NCBI RefSeq assembly: GCF_018406645.1
Contig: NZ_AP024546.1
Location: 1,860,001 to 1,924,000, forward strand
Direction: 5' to 3'
DNA: 64,000 nucleotides
Source: Lysobacter helvus
GTDB taxonomy: Bacteria; Pseudomonadota; Gammaproteobacteria; Xanthomonadales; Xanthomonadaceae
Below the pieces are notes generated by a model. It was not told the DNA's origin. It saw only the letters and a list, made by a program, of their open reading frames with translations, and did not search any database. Made by a program: the position numbers and the translations under genes. This document shows, piece by piece, positions 15,314 to 23,973 of this stretch. Numbering within the stretch: position 1 is the stretch's first letter; each line of letters begins with the position of its first letter.

Positions 15314-17788
15314 TCAGGCCGCGGCGCGCGAATCGCCGACGCCGGCCAGGCGGTCGAACGACGCCGCGCGCAGTTCCCACGCTTCGAAGTCGTCGACGGT
15401 GATCGCATCGAGCGTCATCGCGCGCAGTTCTTCCAGCTGCTTGCGTTCGTCGGCGGTGATCCAGCCTTCGCGCACGCCTTCGTCCAGCTGCGCGTCGAAC
15501 TCGAGCGCTTCGATGTCGCTGTTCTTCAGCGCCTTGAGGAACTTGCGTTCCACCGGTTCGGCCAGGATCACCTTAGGCAAGTAGCTGTCGATGCGGCCCG
15601 CCGGATTGTTGGCCGTCGGCGCGAGGAACACGCCGTCGCCCATCCGCTGGCGCGCGTCGCACGGCGTCATCAGCAGCGATGCGGCGCGATGGCCAAGCTG
15701 GTCGCTCGGCGCCTGGGCGCGGCGGCCCCACGGGAAGATCAGCATCCACAATACGTAGCCGATCGGGCGGATCGGGAAGTTGCGCAATGCACCGGACAAC
15801 GCGGTTTCGATCTTGTTGATCGCATCGTGGAACGCCCACGCGAGCAGCGGACGATCGCCGGCCGGGCGGCCTTCGTCTTCGTAGCGCTTGAGCATGCTGC
15901 TGCAGATGTACAACTGGCTGAGTACGTCGCCGAGGCGGCCGGACAGCGATTCCTTGAACTTCAGCTTGCCGCCGAGCAGCAGCATCGACGTATCGGCCAT
16001 CAGCGCGAGCGCGGCCGAATAGCGATCGAGCTTGCGGTAGAAGCGGCGCGTGTAGTCGTCGCCCGGCGCCTTGCCGATGCGCGCGCTGGTCAGGCCGAAC
16101 CACAGGCTGCGCACGGCATTGGAAAACGCGAAGCCGATGTGGCCGAACAGCGCGTCGTCGAACTGGTCGATGCGCGCGACCGGATCCTCCAGCTGCGCCG
16201 ACTTCATTTCCTTCATCACCCACGGGTGGCACAGGATCGCGCCCTGGCCGAAGATCATCAGCGAGCGCGTCATGATGTTCGCGCCTTCCACCGTGATGCT
16301 GATCGGCGTGGCCTGCCACGCGCGGCCGAGGTAATTGCGCGGTCCGAGGATGATGCCCTTGCCGCCATGGACGTCCATCGCATCGATGACGACTTCGCGG
16401 CCCATCTGCGTGCAGTGGTACTTGGCGATGGTGGAAGGCACGGCGGGGTTTTCGCCGCGCGCCACGGCAGCCGCCGTCGCCTGCGACAAGGCACTGATCG
16501 CGTACGCCTTGCCGGCGATGCGCGCGAGCGCCTCTTCGACGCCTTCGAAACGCCCGACGGACAAGCCGAACTGCTTGCGGATGCGCGCGTACGCACCGGT
16601 GACGACGGCCGCGAGCTTCGCGCCGCCGCTGGCGGTGGAGGGCAGGGTGATCGAACGCCCGATCGACAGGCATTCCATCAGCATCTGCCAGCCCTTGCCG
16701 GCGTAGTCCTCGCCGCCGATCAGCTGCGACAGCGGGACGAAGATGTCCTTGCCGTGGATCGGGCCGTTCTGGAACGGCGAATTGAGCGGGAAGTGGCGGC
16801 GGCCGATGTCGAGCCCGGGCGTGTCGCGCGGCACGAGTGCGAGCGAGATGCCGATGTCCTTCTTGTCGCCGAGCAATCCGTCCGGGTCGTACATGCGGAA
16901 CGCCACGCCGATCAGCGTGGCCACCGGCGCGAGCGTGATGTAGCGCTTGTTGAGCGTGAGGCGGAAGCCGAGCACGTTGGCGCCGTTCCAGTCGCCCATG
17001 CACACGATGCCGTAGTCGGGGATCGAGGTTGCATCGGAACCGGCGAACGGGCCGGTGAGCGCGAAGCACGGCACTTCGCGGCCGTCGGCCAGGCGCGGGA
17101 GGTACTCGGATTTCTGTTCGTCGGTGCCGTAGTGCATCAGCAGTTCGGCCGGGCCCAGCGAGTTGGGCACGCCGACGGTGGAACTGACGACGGTGGAAAT
17201 CGACGCGAGCTTCTGGATGACCTTGTGGTTCATCAGTGCCGAGAAGCCCAGGCCGCCGTATTCCTTCGGAATGTTGAGGCCGAAGAACTTGTGCTCCTTG
17301 ACGAATTCCCACAGCTCCGGCGGCAGGTCCGCGCGCACGTGGGTGATGTCCCAGTCGTTGGTCATGCGGCACAGCTGTTCGCACGGGCCGTCGAGGAAGG
17401 CCTGTTCTTCCGCGGTGAGTTCGGGCTTGGGCAGCGAGAGCAACTTGTCCCAGTCCGGCTTGCCCGAGAACAGCTCGCCTTCGAAGCCGACGGTGCCGGC
17501 TTCCAGCGCGGTGCGTTCGGTGTCCGACAGCGGGGGCAGCAGTCGCGTGTAGAACTTCAGCAAGGGCGTGGTGATGCGCGGCTTGCGGAACTGCGGGACG
17601 AGGAGCGGGATGGCGATGGCGGCGACGATCAGGGCGGCGACGATGGTGGCGACGCCGTTGGCGCCGAGCAGCCAGGCCACCACGAGCAGCGAAGCGGTCA
17701 TCGCGGCCCAGTACGCCAGCCGCATGCGGTGGTAGGAGGCGAACATCGCGGCGAGCAACAACAAGAGGAAAGGAACGGCGACGCTCAT
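15314..17788 (-). CDS. fadE: Membrane-associated acyl-CoA dehydrogenase FadE
   Basis: FadE catalyses the first step of fatty-acid beta-oxidation, acyl-CoA to trans-2-enoyl-CoA. The product is 824 residues, close to E. coli FadE (814). It starts with two hydrophobic helices (about 3-60). The acyl-CoA dehydrogenase core carries ALTGPFAGSDATSIPDYGIV, LNKRYITLAPVATLIG and GGKGIILGPRNYLGRAWQ, and a long C-terminal domain follows. I start at 17788, where GGAG lies 6 bases upstream; the longer frame lacks a site. It is divergent from the TetR gene across a 149-base gap holding a palindromic operator candidate. Confidence 0.95.
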   Translation of the reverse strand: MSVAVPFLLLLLAAMFASYHRMRLAYWAAMTASLLVVAWLLGANGVATIVAALIVAAIAIPLLVPQFRKPRITTPLLKFYTRLLPPLSDTERTALEAGTVGFEGELFSGKPDWDKLLSLPKPELTAEEQAFLDGPCEQLCRMTNDWDITHVRADLPPELWEFVKEHKFFGLNIPKEYGGLGFSALMNHKVIQKLASISTVVSSTVGVPNSLGPAELLMHYGTDEQKSEYLPRLADGREVPCFALTGPFAGSDATSIPDYGIVCMGDWNGANVLGFRLTLNKRYITLAPVATLIGVAFRMYDPDGLLGDKKDIGISLALVPRDTPGLDIGRRHFPLNSPFQNGPIHGKDIFVPLSQLIGGEDYAGKGWQMLMECLSIGRSITLPSTASGGAKLAAVVTGAYARIRKQFGLSVGRFEGVEEALARIAGKAYAISALSQATAAAVARGENPAVPSTIAKYHCTQMGREVVIDAMDVHGGKGIILGPRNYLGRAWQATPISITVEGANIMTRSLMIFGQGAILCHPWVMKEMKSAQLEDPVARIDQFDDALFGHIGFAFSNAVRSLWFGLTSARIGKAPGDDYTRRFYRKLDRYSAALALMADTSMLLLGGKLKFKESLSGRLGDVLSQLYICSSMLKRYEDEGRPAGDRPLLAWAFHDAINKIETALSGALRNFPIRPIGYVLWMLIFPWGRRAQAPSDQLGHRAASLLMTPCDARQRMGDGVFLAPTANNPAGRIDSYLPKVILAEPVERKFLKALKNSDIEALEFDAQLDEGVREGWITADERKQLEELRAMTLDAITVDDFEAWELRAASFDRLAGVGDSRAAA

Positions 17789-17916
17789 CGGAAGCTCCGG
17801 TTGATTCGATCGGTGCGCGGGGGCACCATACGCCCAAGTATGGGTAGCCCTTCCGAAGCCTGTCAACGCATCGGAGGCGTGCCACGTATCACGCGCTGCA
17901 TACTCTTGCCATAACA

Positions 17917-17926
17917 ACCGTACGGT
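17917..17926 (+). promoter_or_regulatory. Palindromic operator candidate between fadE and tetR
   Basis: ACCGTACGGT is a perfect 10-bp palindrome 11 bases before the TetR ATG and about 130 bases upstream of fadE. Position and symmetry fit a TetR-dimer operator controlling its own gene and perhaps fadE. Binding is inferred only. Confidence 0.5.
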
Positions 17927-17937
17927 AAACTTCCGCC

Positions 17938-18531
17938 ATGACCGAAGCCGCCGCCCGCCAGGAACGCAATGCGCGATTGAGCGCCGAGGATTGGGCGCAG
18001 GCCGCGCTGGACCAGATCGCCGAACAAGGCGTGGCCTCGGTGGCGGTGGAACCGCTGGCCCGCAGGCTGGGCGTCACCAAGGGCAGCTTCTACTGGCATT
18101 TCCCGTCGCGCGAGGCCTTGCTGGTCGCCGCGCTGGAGCGCTGGGAGAAGGTGGAACAGGAAACGGTGTTCGGTTCGCTCGAACCCATCCCGGACCCCCG
18201 CGAACGCCTCCGCGCCCTGTTCCAGCTGGTGGCGCACGAGGCCAAGTCCCACATCATCTATTCCGAGCTGCTCAAGGTCATGGACCATCCCGCCGTGCAG
18301 CCGGTGATCGTGCGCGTCTCCGAGCGCCGCCTGGACTACCTCACCGCGTCCTTCCGCCAGGCCGGCCTGAGCCGCACCGACGCGCAGCATCGCGCGCGGC
18401 TGCTCTATTCGGCCTACGTCGGTTTCCTGCAGCTCAACCTGCAGCTGCACCAGATGAACATGCAGCACGAAGAATTCGAAGCCTATGTCGAACACATGAT
18501 GTCGACGCTGATCCCCGAGGCTTCTCCCTGA
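17938..18531 (+). CDS. TetR/AcrR-family transcriptional regulator
   Basis: The product is 197 residues. The N-terminal DNA-binding domain contains the helix-turn-helix VAVEPLARRLGVTKGSFYWH (about 38-57), the strongest TetR signature, and the C-terminal part is a helical ligand domain. It is divergent from fadE and upstream of pckG in the same direction (44-base gap). It is a likely local repressor of fatty-acid oxidation genes with an acyl-CoA or fatty-acid ligand, but the ligand is inference from neighbours. Confidence 0.92.
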   Translation: MTEAAARQERNARLSAEDWAQAALDQIAEQGVASVAVEPLARRLGVTKGSFYWHFPSREALLVAALERWEKVEQETVFGSLEPIPDPRERLRALFQLVAHEAKSHIIYSELLKVMDHPAVQPVIVRVSERRLDYLTASFRQAGLSRTDAQHRARLLYSAYVGFLQLNLQLHQMNMQHEEFEAYVEHMMSTLIPEASP

Positions 18532-18574
18532 CCGATTTTCGCCCCCTTTCCCGCACGCCTGACAGAGGACCGCC

Positions 18575-20374
18575 ATGGCCGCGCAATTTTCCCCCCTTGA
18601 AGTCGAGACCACCGCGATGGGCAGCCAGTTGGACGCGTTGAACCAGTGGGTCATGGACGTGGCACTGCTCACGCAACCCGATCGCATCCAGTGGTGCGAT
18701 GGCAGCGACAGCGAGTTCGCCGAACTGATCGCGCAGATGGAAGGCGACGGCACGCTGTTGCCGCTCAACCAGGAAACGCATCCGCGCAGCTGGCTGCATC
18801 GTTCGCACCCCGACGACGTGGCGCGCGTGGAGCACCTGACGTTTGTGTGCACCACCGACCGCGACGACGCCGGCCCCAACAACCACTGGATGGCGCCCAC
18901 CGAAGCGCACGCGAAGATGGATGCGCTGTTCGCCGGCTGCATGCGCGGGCGCACGATGTACGTGATCCCGTACTGCATGGGCCCGATCGATTCGCCGCTG
19001 TCGCGTTGCGGCGTGGAAATCACCGACTCGCCGTACGTCGTGGCCAACATGCGCATCATGACCCGCATGGGCGCGGCGGCGCTGGCGCGCATCGAGCGCG
19101 AAGGGCAGTTCGTGCGCGGCCTGCATTCCATCGGCGAGCTCGATCCCGAACGCCGTTTCATCATGCATTTCCCGGAAGAACTGACGATCCAGTCGTACGG
19201 CTCCGGCTACGGCGGCAACGCGCTGCTCGGCAAGAAGTGCCATGCGTTGCGCATCGCTTCGCACCAGGCGCGCAGCGAAGGCTGGCTCGCCGAACACATG
19301 CTGATCCTCGGCGTGGAGAATCCGCAGGGCCGCACGCATTACATCGCGGCCGCGTTCCCGTCGGCGTGCGGCAAGACCAACCTCGCGATGCTGATTCCGC
19401 CGGAGGGCTATCGCACCGAAGGCTGGAAGGTGTGGACCGTGGGCGACGACATCTGCTGGATGCGCCCGGGCGCCGATGGCCGCCTGTATGCGATCAATCC
19501 GGAAGCGGGCTTCTTCGGCGTCGCGCCGGGCACGTCGGAAGCGTCGAACCCCAATGCACTCGCCACCGTGCAGCGCGACACCATTTTCACCAACGTCGGC
19601 CTGACCCAGGACAACCAGCCCTGGTGGGAGGGACTCGACAAACGCGTGCCCGCCTTTGATTGGCGTGGCGATGCATACGATTGCAATGCCGGCAAACCCG
19701 CCGCGCACCCGAACGCGCGCTTCACCGTGAGCGCGCGCCAGTGCCCGAGCTGGTCGCCGAAGGCCGAGGATGCGCAGGGCGTGCCGATCTCCGCGATCGT
19801 GTTCGGCGGGCGCCGCGCATCGCTGGTGCCGCTGGTGTTCGAAGCGCGCGACTGGACGCACGGCGTGCTCGTGGGCGCGGCGATGGGCTCGGAGACCACC
19901 GCGGCCGCCACCGGCGCGGTGGGCGTGATGCGCCGCGACCCGATGGCGATGAAGCCGTTCTGCGGCTACAACTTCGCCGACTACTTCGCGCACTGGTTGT
20001 CGTTCGACCAGCCCGGCGCGCAGTTGCCGAAGGTCTTCCACGTCAACTGGTTCCGCAAGGGCAGCGATGGCAAGTTCCTGTGGCCGGGCTTCGGCGACAA
20101 CCTGCGCGTGCTCGAGTGGATGCTCGGCCGCGTCGAAGGCCAGGCCGATGCCGAAGCCACCCCGATTGGTGCAGTGCCGCGCGCCGAGGACGTCCGCCTG
20201 GACGGCCTGGCCCTGACGGACGAAGCCCGCAGCGTGCTCTTCGGCTTCGATCGCGACGGCTGGAATGCCGAGTTCGCCGCGCTCGAAGGCTTCCTGGATG
20301 AGTTTGGCGATCGCATGCCGGACGCGCTGCGCGAGGAGCGCAACCGGATCGCCGCGGAACTCTCCGCAGGCTGA
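18575..20374 (+). CDS. pckG: Phosphoenolpyruvate carboxykinase (GTP)
   Basis: PckG converts oxaloacetate and GTP to PEP, the entry to gluconeogenesis. The product is 599 residues, normal for the GTP-dependent class. The kinase-1a loop FPSACGKTNLAML and the GTP-class motif NNHWMAPTEAHAKMDALFAG are visible, as are YVIPYCMGPIDSPLSRCGVE and NFADYFAHWLSF. AGAGGA precedes the ATG. Placement beside fadE and its regulator suits growth on fatty acids or acetate, where PEP must be made from TCA intermediates. A strong hairpin follows the gene. Confidence 0.97.
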   Translation: MAAQFSPLEVETTAMGSQLDALNQWVMDVALLTQPDRIQWCDGSDSEFAELIAQMEGDGTLLPLNQETHPRSWLHRSHPDDVARVEHLTFVCTTDRDDAGPNNHWMAPTEAHAKMDALFAGCMRGRTMYVIPYCMGPIDSPLSRCGVEITDSPYVVANMRIMTRMGAAALARIEREGQFVRGLHSIGELDPERRFIMHFPEELTIQSYGSGYGGNALLGKKCHALRIASHQARSEGWLAEHMLILGVENPQGRTHYIAAAFPSACGKTNLAMLIPPEGYRTEGWKVWTVGDDICWMRPGADGRLYAINPEAGFFGVAPGTSEASNPNALATVQRDTIFTNVGLTQDNQPWWEGLDKRVPAFDWRGDAYDCNAGKPAAHPNARFTVSARQCPSWSPKAEDAQGVPISAIVFGGRRASLVPLVFEARDWTHGVLVGAAMGSETTAAATGAVGVMRRDPMAMKPFCGYNFADYFAHWLSFDQPGAQLPKVFHVNWFRKGSDGKFLWPGFGDNLRVLEWMLGRVEGQADAEATPIGAVPRAEDVRLDGLALTDEARSVLFGFDRDGWNAEFAALEGFLDEFGDRMPDALREERNRIAAELSAG

Positions 20375-20426
20375 TTTGCGTTAGGGCCGCGTGAAGGCCC
20401 CGGCTGAAAACAGAGTGAAACAAACC

Positions 20427-20458
20427 TCGGCCCCGTGCTCCCCCCAGCACGGGGCCGA
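20427..20458 (+). terminator. Terminator after pckG
   Basis: A perfect 13-bp stem (TCGGCCCCGTGCT/AGCACGGGGCCGA) with a C6 loop is followed by TAACTTTGTG. The hairpin is very stable, with a weak T tract. Confidence 0.75.
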
Positions 20459-20476
20459 TAACTTTGTGTGTGATGG

Positions 20477-20506
20477 TTGTTAAAAAATCCTGAGTTCCCC
20501 TATATT
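20477..20506 (+). promoter_or_regulatory. Promoter of TonB receptor 1
   Basis: TTGTTA (20477-20482) and TATATT (20501-20506) are spaced by 18 bases. The same TTGTTA/TGGTTA -35 type occurs before the other two receptors and the outer-membrane gene at 33694. The predicted leader is about 60 bases and contains GGCTGTGAC (20529-20537), shared with receptor 3. Confidence 0.65.
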
Positions 20507-20574
20507 CGGGTGGTCCGACCGAATTGTCGGCTGTGACATTTCGATTTTTCTCACTTACCCGTGGGGGGTATCAC

Positions 20575-23500
20575 ATGGCTTCCAAGCACCTTTCCAAGGG
20601 CCTGAAGCGAAGCGCACTGACCGTTGCACTCGGTCTCTGCTTCGCGGCGGGCGTCCAGGCGCAGAGCTCCGTCGGTTCCATCAATGGCGACGCCACCGCT
20701 GGATCCACGGTCCGCATCGAAAACATCGATACGGGCGTTTCCCGCGAGATCACGTCGGATTCGTCGGGCCGCTTCACGTTTCCGCAGCTGTCGCCGGGCC
20801 GCTACAAGGTCACTTCGAACGGTGTGACCAAGGATGTGCAGGTCAAGGTCGGCACGGGTAGCACGGTGAGCTTCTCCGCCCCCGCCAACGGGACCGAATT
20901 CGGCGCCGTCACCGTCGTGGGCAGCGGTGGCGCGTTCAACCCGATCGACGTCTCGTCGGTCGAGTCGACCTCGGTGTTCACCGCCGAGCAGATCGACGAA
21001 CTCCCCGTTTCGCGCGACGTCACCAACGTGGCGCTGCTCGCCCCGGGCACCGTCCGCGGCGACACCGGCTTCGGCAACCTCGCCTCGTTCGGCGGCGCGT
21101 CGGTGGCCGAGAACGGCTACTACATCAACGGCTTCGACGTTACCAACATCCGCAACTTCGTGTCGTTCGCCGACATGCCGTTCGATGCCATCGCCGAGCA
21201 GCAGGTCAAGACCGGCGGCTACGGCGCCGAGTACGGCCGTTCGCTGGGTGGCGTGATCAGCATCGTGACCAAGCGCGGCACCAACGAGTGGAAGGCGGGC
21301 GCGAGCGTGTACTGGGCGCCGGAATGGGGCCAGGAAAGCGGCAAGGACGTGTACTCGCGCGACCCCGACCTGATTGGCACGGTGGATGACCGCTTCGTGT
21401 ATCGCTCCTCCAACACGAGCGACGAGCTGCTCTACAACATCTACGGCGGCGGTCCGCTCATCAAGGACAAGCTGTTCTTCTTCGGCCTCGTGCAGGGCCA
21501 GGACAACAACGTCGATCGCTACAACGCGGTGGACAGCACCAACGTCAACCACAACGATCCGAGCGGCCTGATCAAGCTGGACTGGAACATCACCGACGAC
21601 CACATCATCGAAGTCACCGGCATCTGGAACAAGGATGTCGCCGAGACGACGACGTATCGCCCGGTCGGCGTGCCCTATGCCACGCAACACCTCGGCGCGA
21701 GCAGCGTGTCCACGCTGGAGAACGGCGGCGAGGTGTACATCGGCAAGTACACCGGTTACCTCACCGACAACTTCACCATCGCGGCGCAGTACGGTTACCT
21801 GCGCAACGTCAACAACTTCCAGGAAGAACTGCCCGGCGGCAATTGCCCGGCGATCTACGACAGCCGCGACGCCAACCTGACCCTGCGCCCGATCGGTTGC
21901 TGGAACCCGGACCAGTTCCAGGTCCGCGACGCCGCGTTCGACGGCCCGGACGAAGACTTCCGCCGCGCATGGCGCCTCGATGCCGAATGGCAGCTGGCGT
22001 CGCACAAGCTGCGCTTCGGTGTCGACCACGAGGCGTTCGAGTCGACCCATGCCGGCCTGCAGTATTCGGGCGGCCAGTACTTCCGCTACTTCCGCGCCGG
22101 CGACGTGTTCGGCCCGGACTACGCGTTCCTCGGCGACATCGTGCGTCGCCGCACGAACTTCACGCAGAGCGGCGCGTACGAAGTCACCAACCAGGCGGCC
22201 TACATCGAGGACAGCTGGCAGGCGACCGACAACCTGCTGCTGTACGGCGGCCTGCGCGCGGAAACCTTCGAGAACAAGAACGCCGACGGCGCCACGTTCA
22301 TCAAGTCCGACACGCTGTTCGCCCCCCGCGTCGGTTTCTCGTGGGACGTCAACGGCGACTCCACGTTCAAGGTGTTCGGCAACGCGGGTCGCTACTACAT
22401 CCCGGTGTCGTCGAACACGAGCATCCGTGGCTCGGGCTTCGAGTACAGCGATGAAACGTGGTTCTTCCTCGACGGCGTGAACCCGGACGGCACCCCGATC
22501 ATCGGCGACGTCCTCATCCCGACCGCGGTGAACGGTTCGTTCGTCGCGCCGGATCCGCGCACGCTGGCGGCGACCAACCTCGACCCGATGTACCAGGACG
22601 AATACATCCTGGGCATGCAGATGCAGCTCAACACCAACTGGCAGTTGGGCATGCGCGCCATCCACCGCGACGTCAAGGCGGGCATGGACGACACCTGCAC
22701 GCACAACGGGTTCGACCAGTGGGCGGCCGACAACGGCTTCGTGGACGGCTTCTCGCAGGACGGCGTCGGCATCGACATGCCGACCTGCTACACGGTCAAC
22801 CCCGGCAAGGACGTCACGATCGCGCTGGATCCGACCAACACCAATACGCTGGCCGAGTACACCGTGCCTGCCCGCTACCTGGGCCTGCCGGAATACCAGC
22901 GCACGTACAACGCGGTCGAGTTCTTCTGGGAACGCGCGAAGTCCGACAACTGGTACCTGCAGGGTTCGTACACGTTCGCCAAGAGCAAGGGCAACGTCGA
23001 GGGCTACGTGAACTCCACGCTGGAACAGGACGACGCGGGCGCCACGCAGGACTTCGACTTCGCCGCGTTCGAAGATGGTTCGTACGGCTACCTGCCGAAC
23101 GATCGTCGCCACACGCTGAAGCTGTTCGGCGCCTACGACATCACGGACGAATGGTCGGTCTCGGCCAACATGCTCGTGCAGTCGGGTCGCCCGGTGAACT
23201 GCAACGGCTTCATCCCGCTCGTGGACGTGGGCATCGACCCGTCTTCGCCGGACGGCGGCAGCCTCGGCAACTACAGCGGTTCGAGCTTCTACTGCCTCGA
23301 TCCGAACGGGTCGATCGGCGGGCGGCCGCTTCCCGGCCCGGATGGCATCTCGGGCACGGCGGACGACACGACGTCGGCGCGCTACAGGCTGCACAACCGT
23401 GGCGATGAAGGCCGCACGCCGTGGACCCACACGTTCGACGTGGGCCTGACCTACCAGCCGCAGTGGCTGGAAGGCCTGACGTTGCAGATGAAGGTCTTCA

Positions 23501-23646
23501 ACGTGCTCAACTCGCAGACGGTGACCGAGTACAACGAGTCGTCGCAGTCCCAGCGGACCAACCTGGTCACCGATCCGGACTACCTCAACGACTTCAACTA
23601 CCAGGCACCGCGTTACGTGCGTTTCACCGCCCGTTACGAGTTCTGA
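20575..23646 (+). CDS. Oar-like TonB-dependent receptor, paralogue 1
   Basis: This 1023-residue outer-membrane transporter has a signal peptide (about 1-24, ending GVQAQ), a carboxypeptidase-regulatory-like beta domain (about 25-105, with SREITSDSSGRFTFPQLSPG), a plug domain (about 115-240, with FGGASVAENGYYINGFDVTN and GGYGAEYGRSLGGVISIVTK) and a long beta-barrel ending in an aromatic residue (RFTARYEF). Such receptors take up large substrates (peptides, glycans, chelates) using TonB energy; the substrate is unknown. The start at 20575 follows GGGGGG; an earlier in-frame ATG at 20524 would disrupt the signal peptide. It has its own promoter and terminator. Paralogues 2 and 3 follow in tandem. 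Confidence 0.93.
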   Translation: MASKHLSKGLKRSALTVALGLCFAAGVQAQSSVGSINGDATAGSTVRIENIDTGVSREITSDSSGRFTFPQLSPGRYKVTSNGVTKDVQVKVGTGSTVSFSAPANGTEFGAVTVVGSGGAFNPIDVSSVESTSVFTAEQIDELPVSRDVTNVALLAPGTVRGDTGFGNLASFGGASVAENGYYINGFDVTNIRNFVSFADMPFDAIAEQQVKTGGYGAEYGRSLGGVISIVTKRGTNEWKAGASVYWAPEWGQESGKDVYSRDPDLIGTVDDRFVYRSSNTSDELLYNIYGGGPLIKDKLFFFGLVQGQDNNVDRYNAVDSTNVNHNDPSGLIKLDWNITDDHIIEVTGIWNKDVAETTTYRPVGVPYATQHLGASSVSTLENGGEVYIGKYTGYLTDNFTIAAQYGYLRNVNNFQEELPGGNCPAIYDSRDANLTLRPIGCWNPDQFQVRDAAFDGPDEDFRRAWRLDAEWQLASHKLRFGVDHEAFESTHAGLQYSGGQYFRYFRAGDVFGPDYAFLGDIVRRRTNFTQSGAYEVTNQAAYIEDSWQATDNLLLYGGLRAETFENKNADGATFIKSDTLFAPRVGFSWDVNGDSTFKVFGNAGRYYIPVSSNTSIRGSGFEYSDETWFFLDGVNPDGTPIIGDVLIPTAVNGSFVAPDPRTLAATNLDPMYQDEYILGMQMQLNTNWQLGMRAIHRDVKAGMDDTCTHNGFDQWAADNGFVDGFSQDGVGIDMPTCYTVNPGKDVTIALDPTNTNTLAEYTVPARYLGLPEYQRTYNAVEFFWERAKSDNWYLQGSYTFAKSKGNVEGYVNSTLEQDDAGATQDFDFAAFEDGSYGYLPNDRRHTLKLFGAYDITDEWSVSANMLVQSGRPVNCNGFIPLVDVGIDPSSPDGGSLGNYSGSSFYCLDPNGSIGGRPLPGPDGISGTADDTTSARYRLHNRGDEGRTPWTHTFDVGLTYQPQWLEGLTLQMKVFNVLNSQTVTEYNESSQSQRTNLVTDPDYLNDFNYQAPRYVRFTARYEF

Positions 23647-23670
23647 TAGCCCTGCAGTCGCGTGACACGA

Positions 23671-23699
23671 GCCGCCGGCGCAAGCCGGCGGCTTTTTTT
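23671..23699 (+). terminator. Terminator of receptor 1
   Basis: A perfect 9-bp stem (GCCGCCGGC/GCCGGCGGC) with a GCAA tetraloop is followed by seven Ts. It is preceded by AGTCGCGTGACA (23656-23667), which recurs before the receptor 3 terminator. Confidence 0.92.
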
Positions 23700-23790
23700 G
23701 TGCGCACGGATGAGCTTCGGGCCGGGCATGCGGCCCCGGCACACGACCGTTCGTCGGCGCGCCGGGGGCGTCGAAATGTGACAGTCGTTC

Positions 23791-23811
23791 CGGAATTTCC
23801 AGCAAATTCCG
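23791..23811 (+). promoter_or_regulatory. Inverted repeat upstream of receptor 2 promoter
   Basis: CGGAATTT and AAATTCCG are perfect inverted arms around 5 bases, 64 bases upstream of the receptor 2 -35 element. It is symmetric like a dimer operator; the regulator is unknown. Confidence 0.4.
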
Positions 23812-23875
23812 ACACTTGCCGACACGGAACCCGCGATCCCCCGGTTGGACCCTTCGTGACTAGTTCGTGCGGGAC

Positions 23876-23904
23876 TGGTTAAGGAATCGTTGGCCCTCTA
23901 AGTT
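23876..23904 (+). promoter_or_regulatory. Promoter of TonB receptor 2
   Basis: TGGTTA (23876-23881) and TAAGTT (23899-23904) are spaced by 17 bases. GGTTAAGGA matches the receptor 3 element (TGTTAAGGA) over the -35 flank. Confidence 0.55.
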
Positions 23905-23973
23905 CCGCGCCATCGGGCCCCCCACCGGCCCTCGCACTTTCTTCTCTGGGTCCAACTGCAGGAGGGAATTGCC

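Larger units (their letters stand above)
23647..23973. other. Intergenic region between receptors 1 and 2
   Basis: The region holds the receptor 1 terminator (23671-23699), an inverted near-copy of a receptor 1 leader motif (TCGAAATGTGACAG, 23771-23784), an 8-bp inverted repeat CGGAATTT-N5-AAATTCCG (23791-23811), the receptor 2 promoter (23876-23904) and a 69-base leader. No gene is seen. Confidence 0.7.

Noticed and set aside
20551-23805. Long open frames on the strand opposite each TonB receptor (1084, 955 and 1136 codons)
   Set aside because: They mirror receptor genes with clear domains, are Arg/Val/Ala/His-rich without any fold signature, and arise because stops are rare on the complement of GC-rich codon usage.
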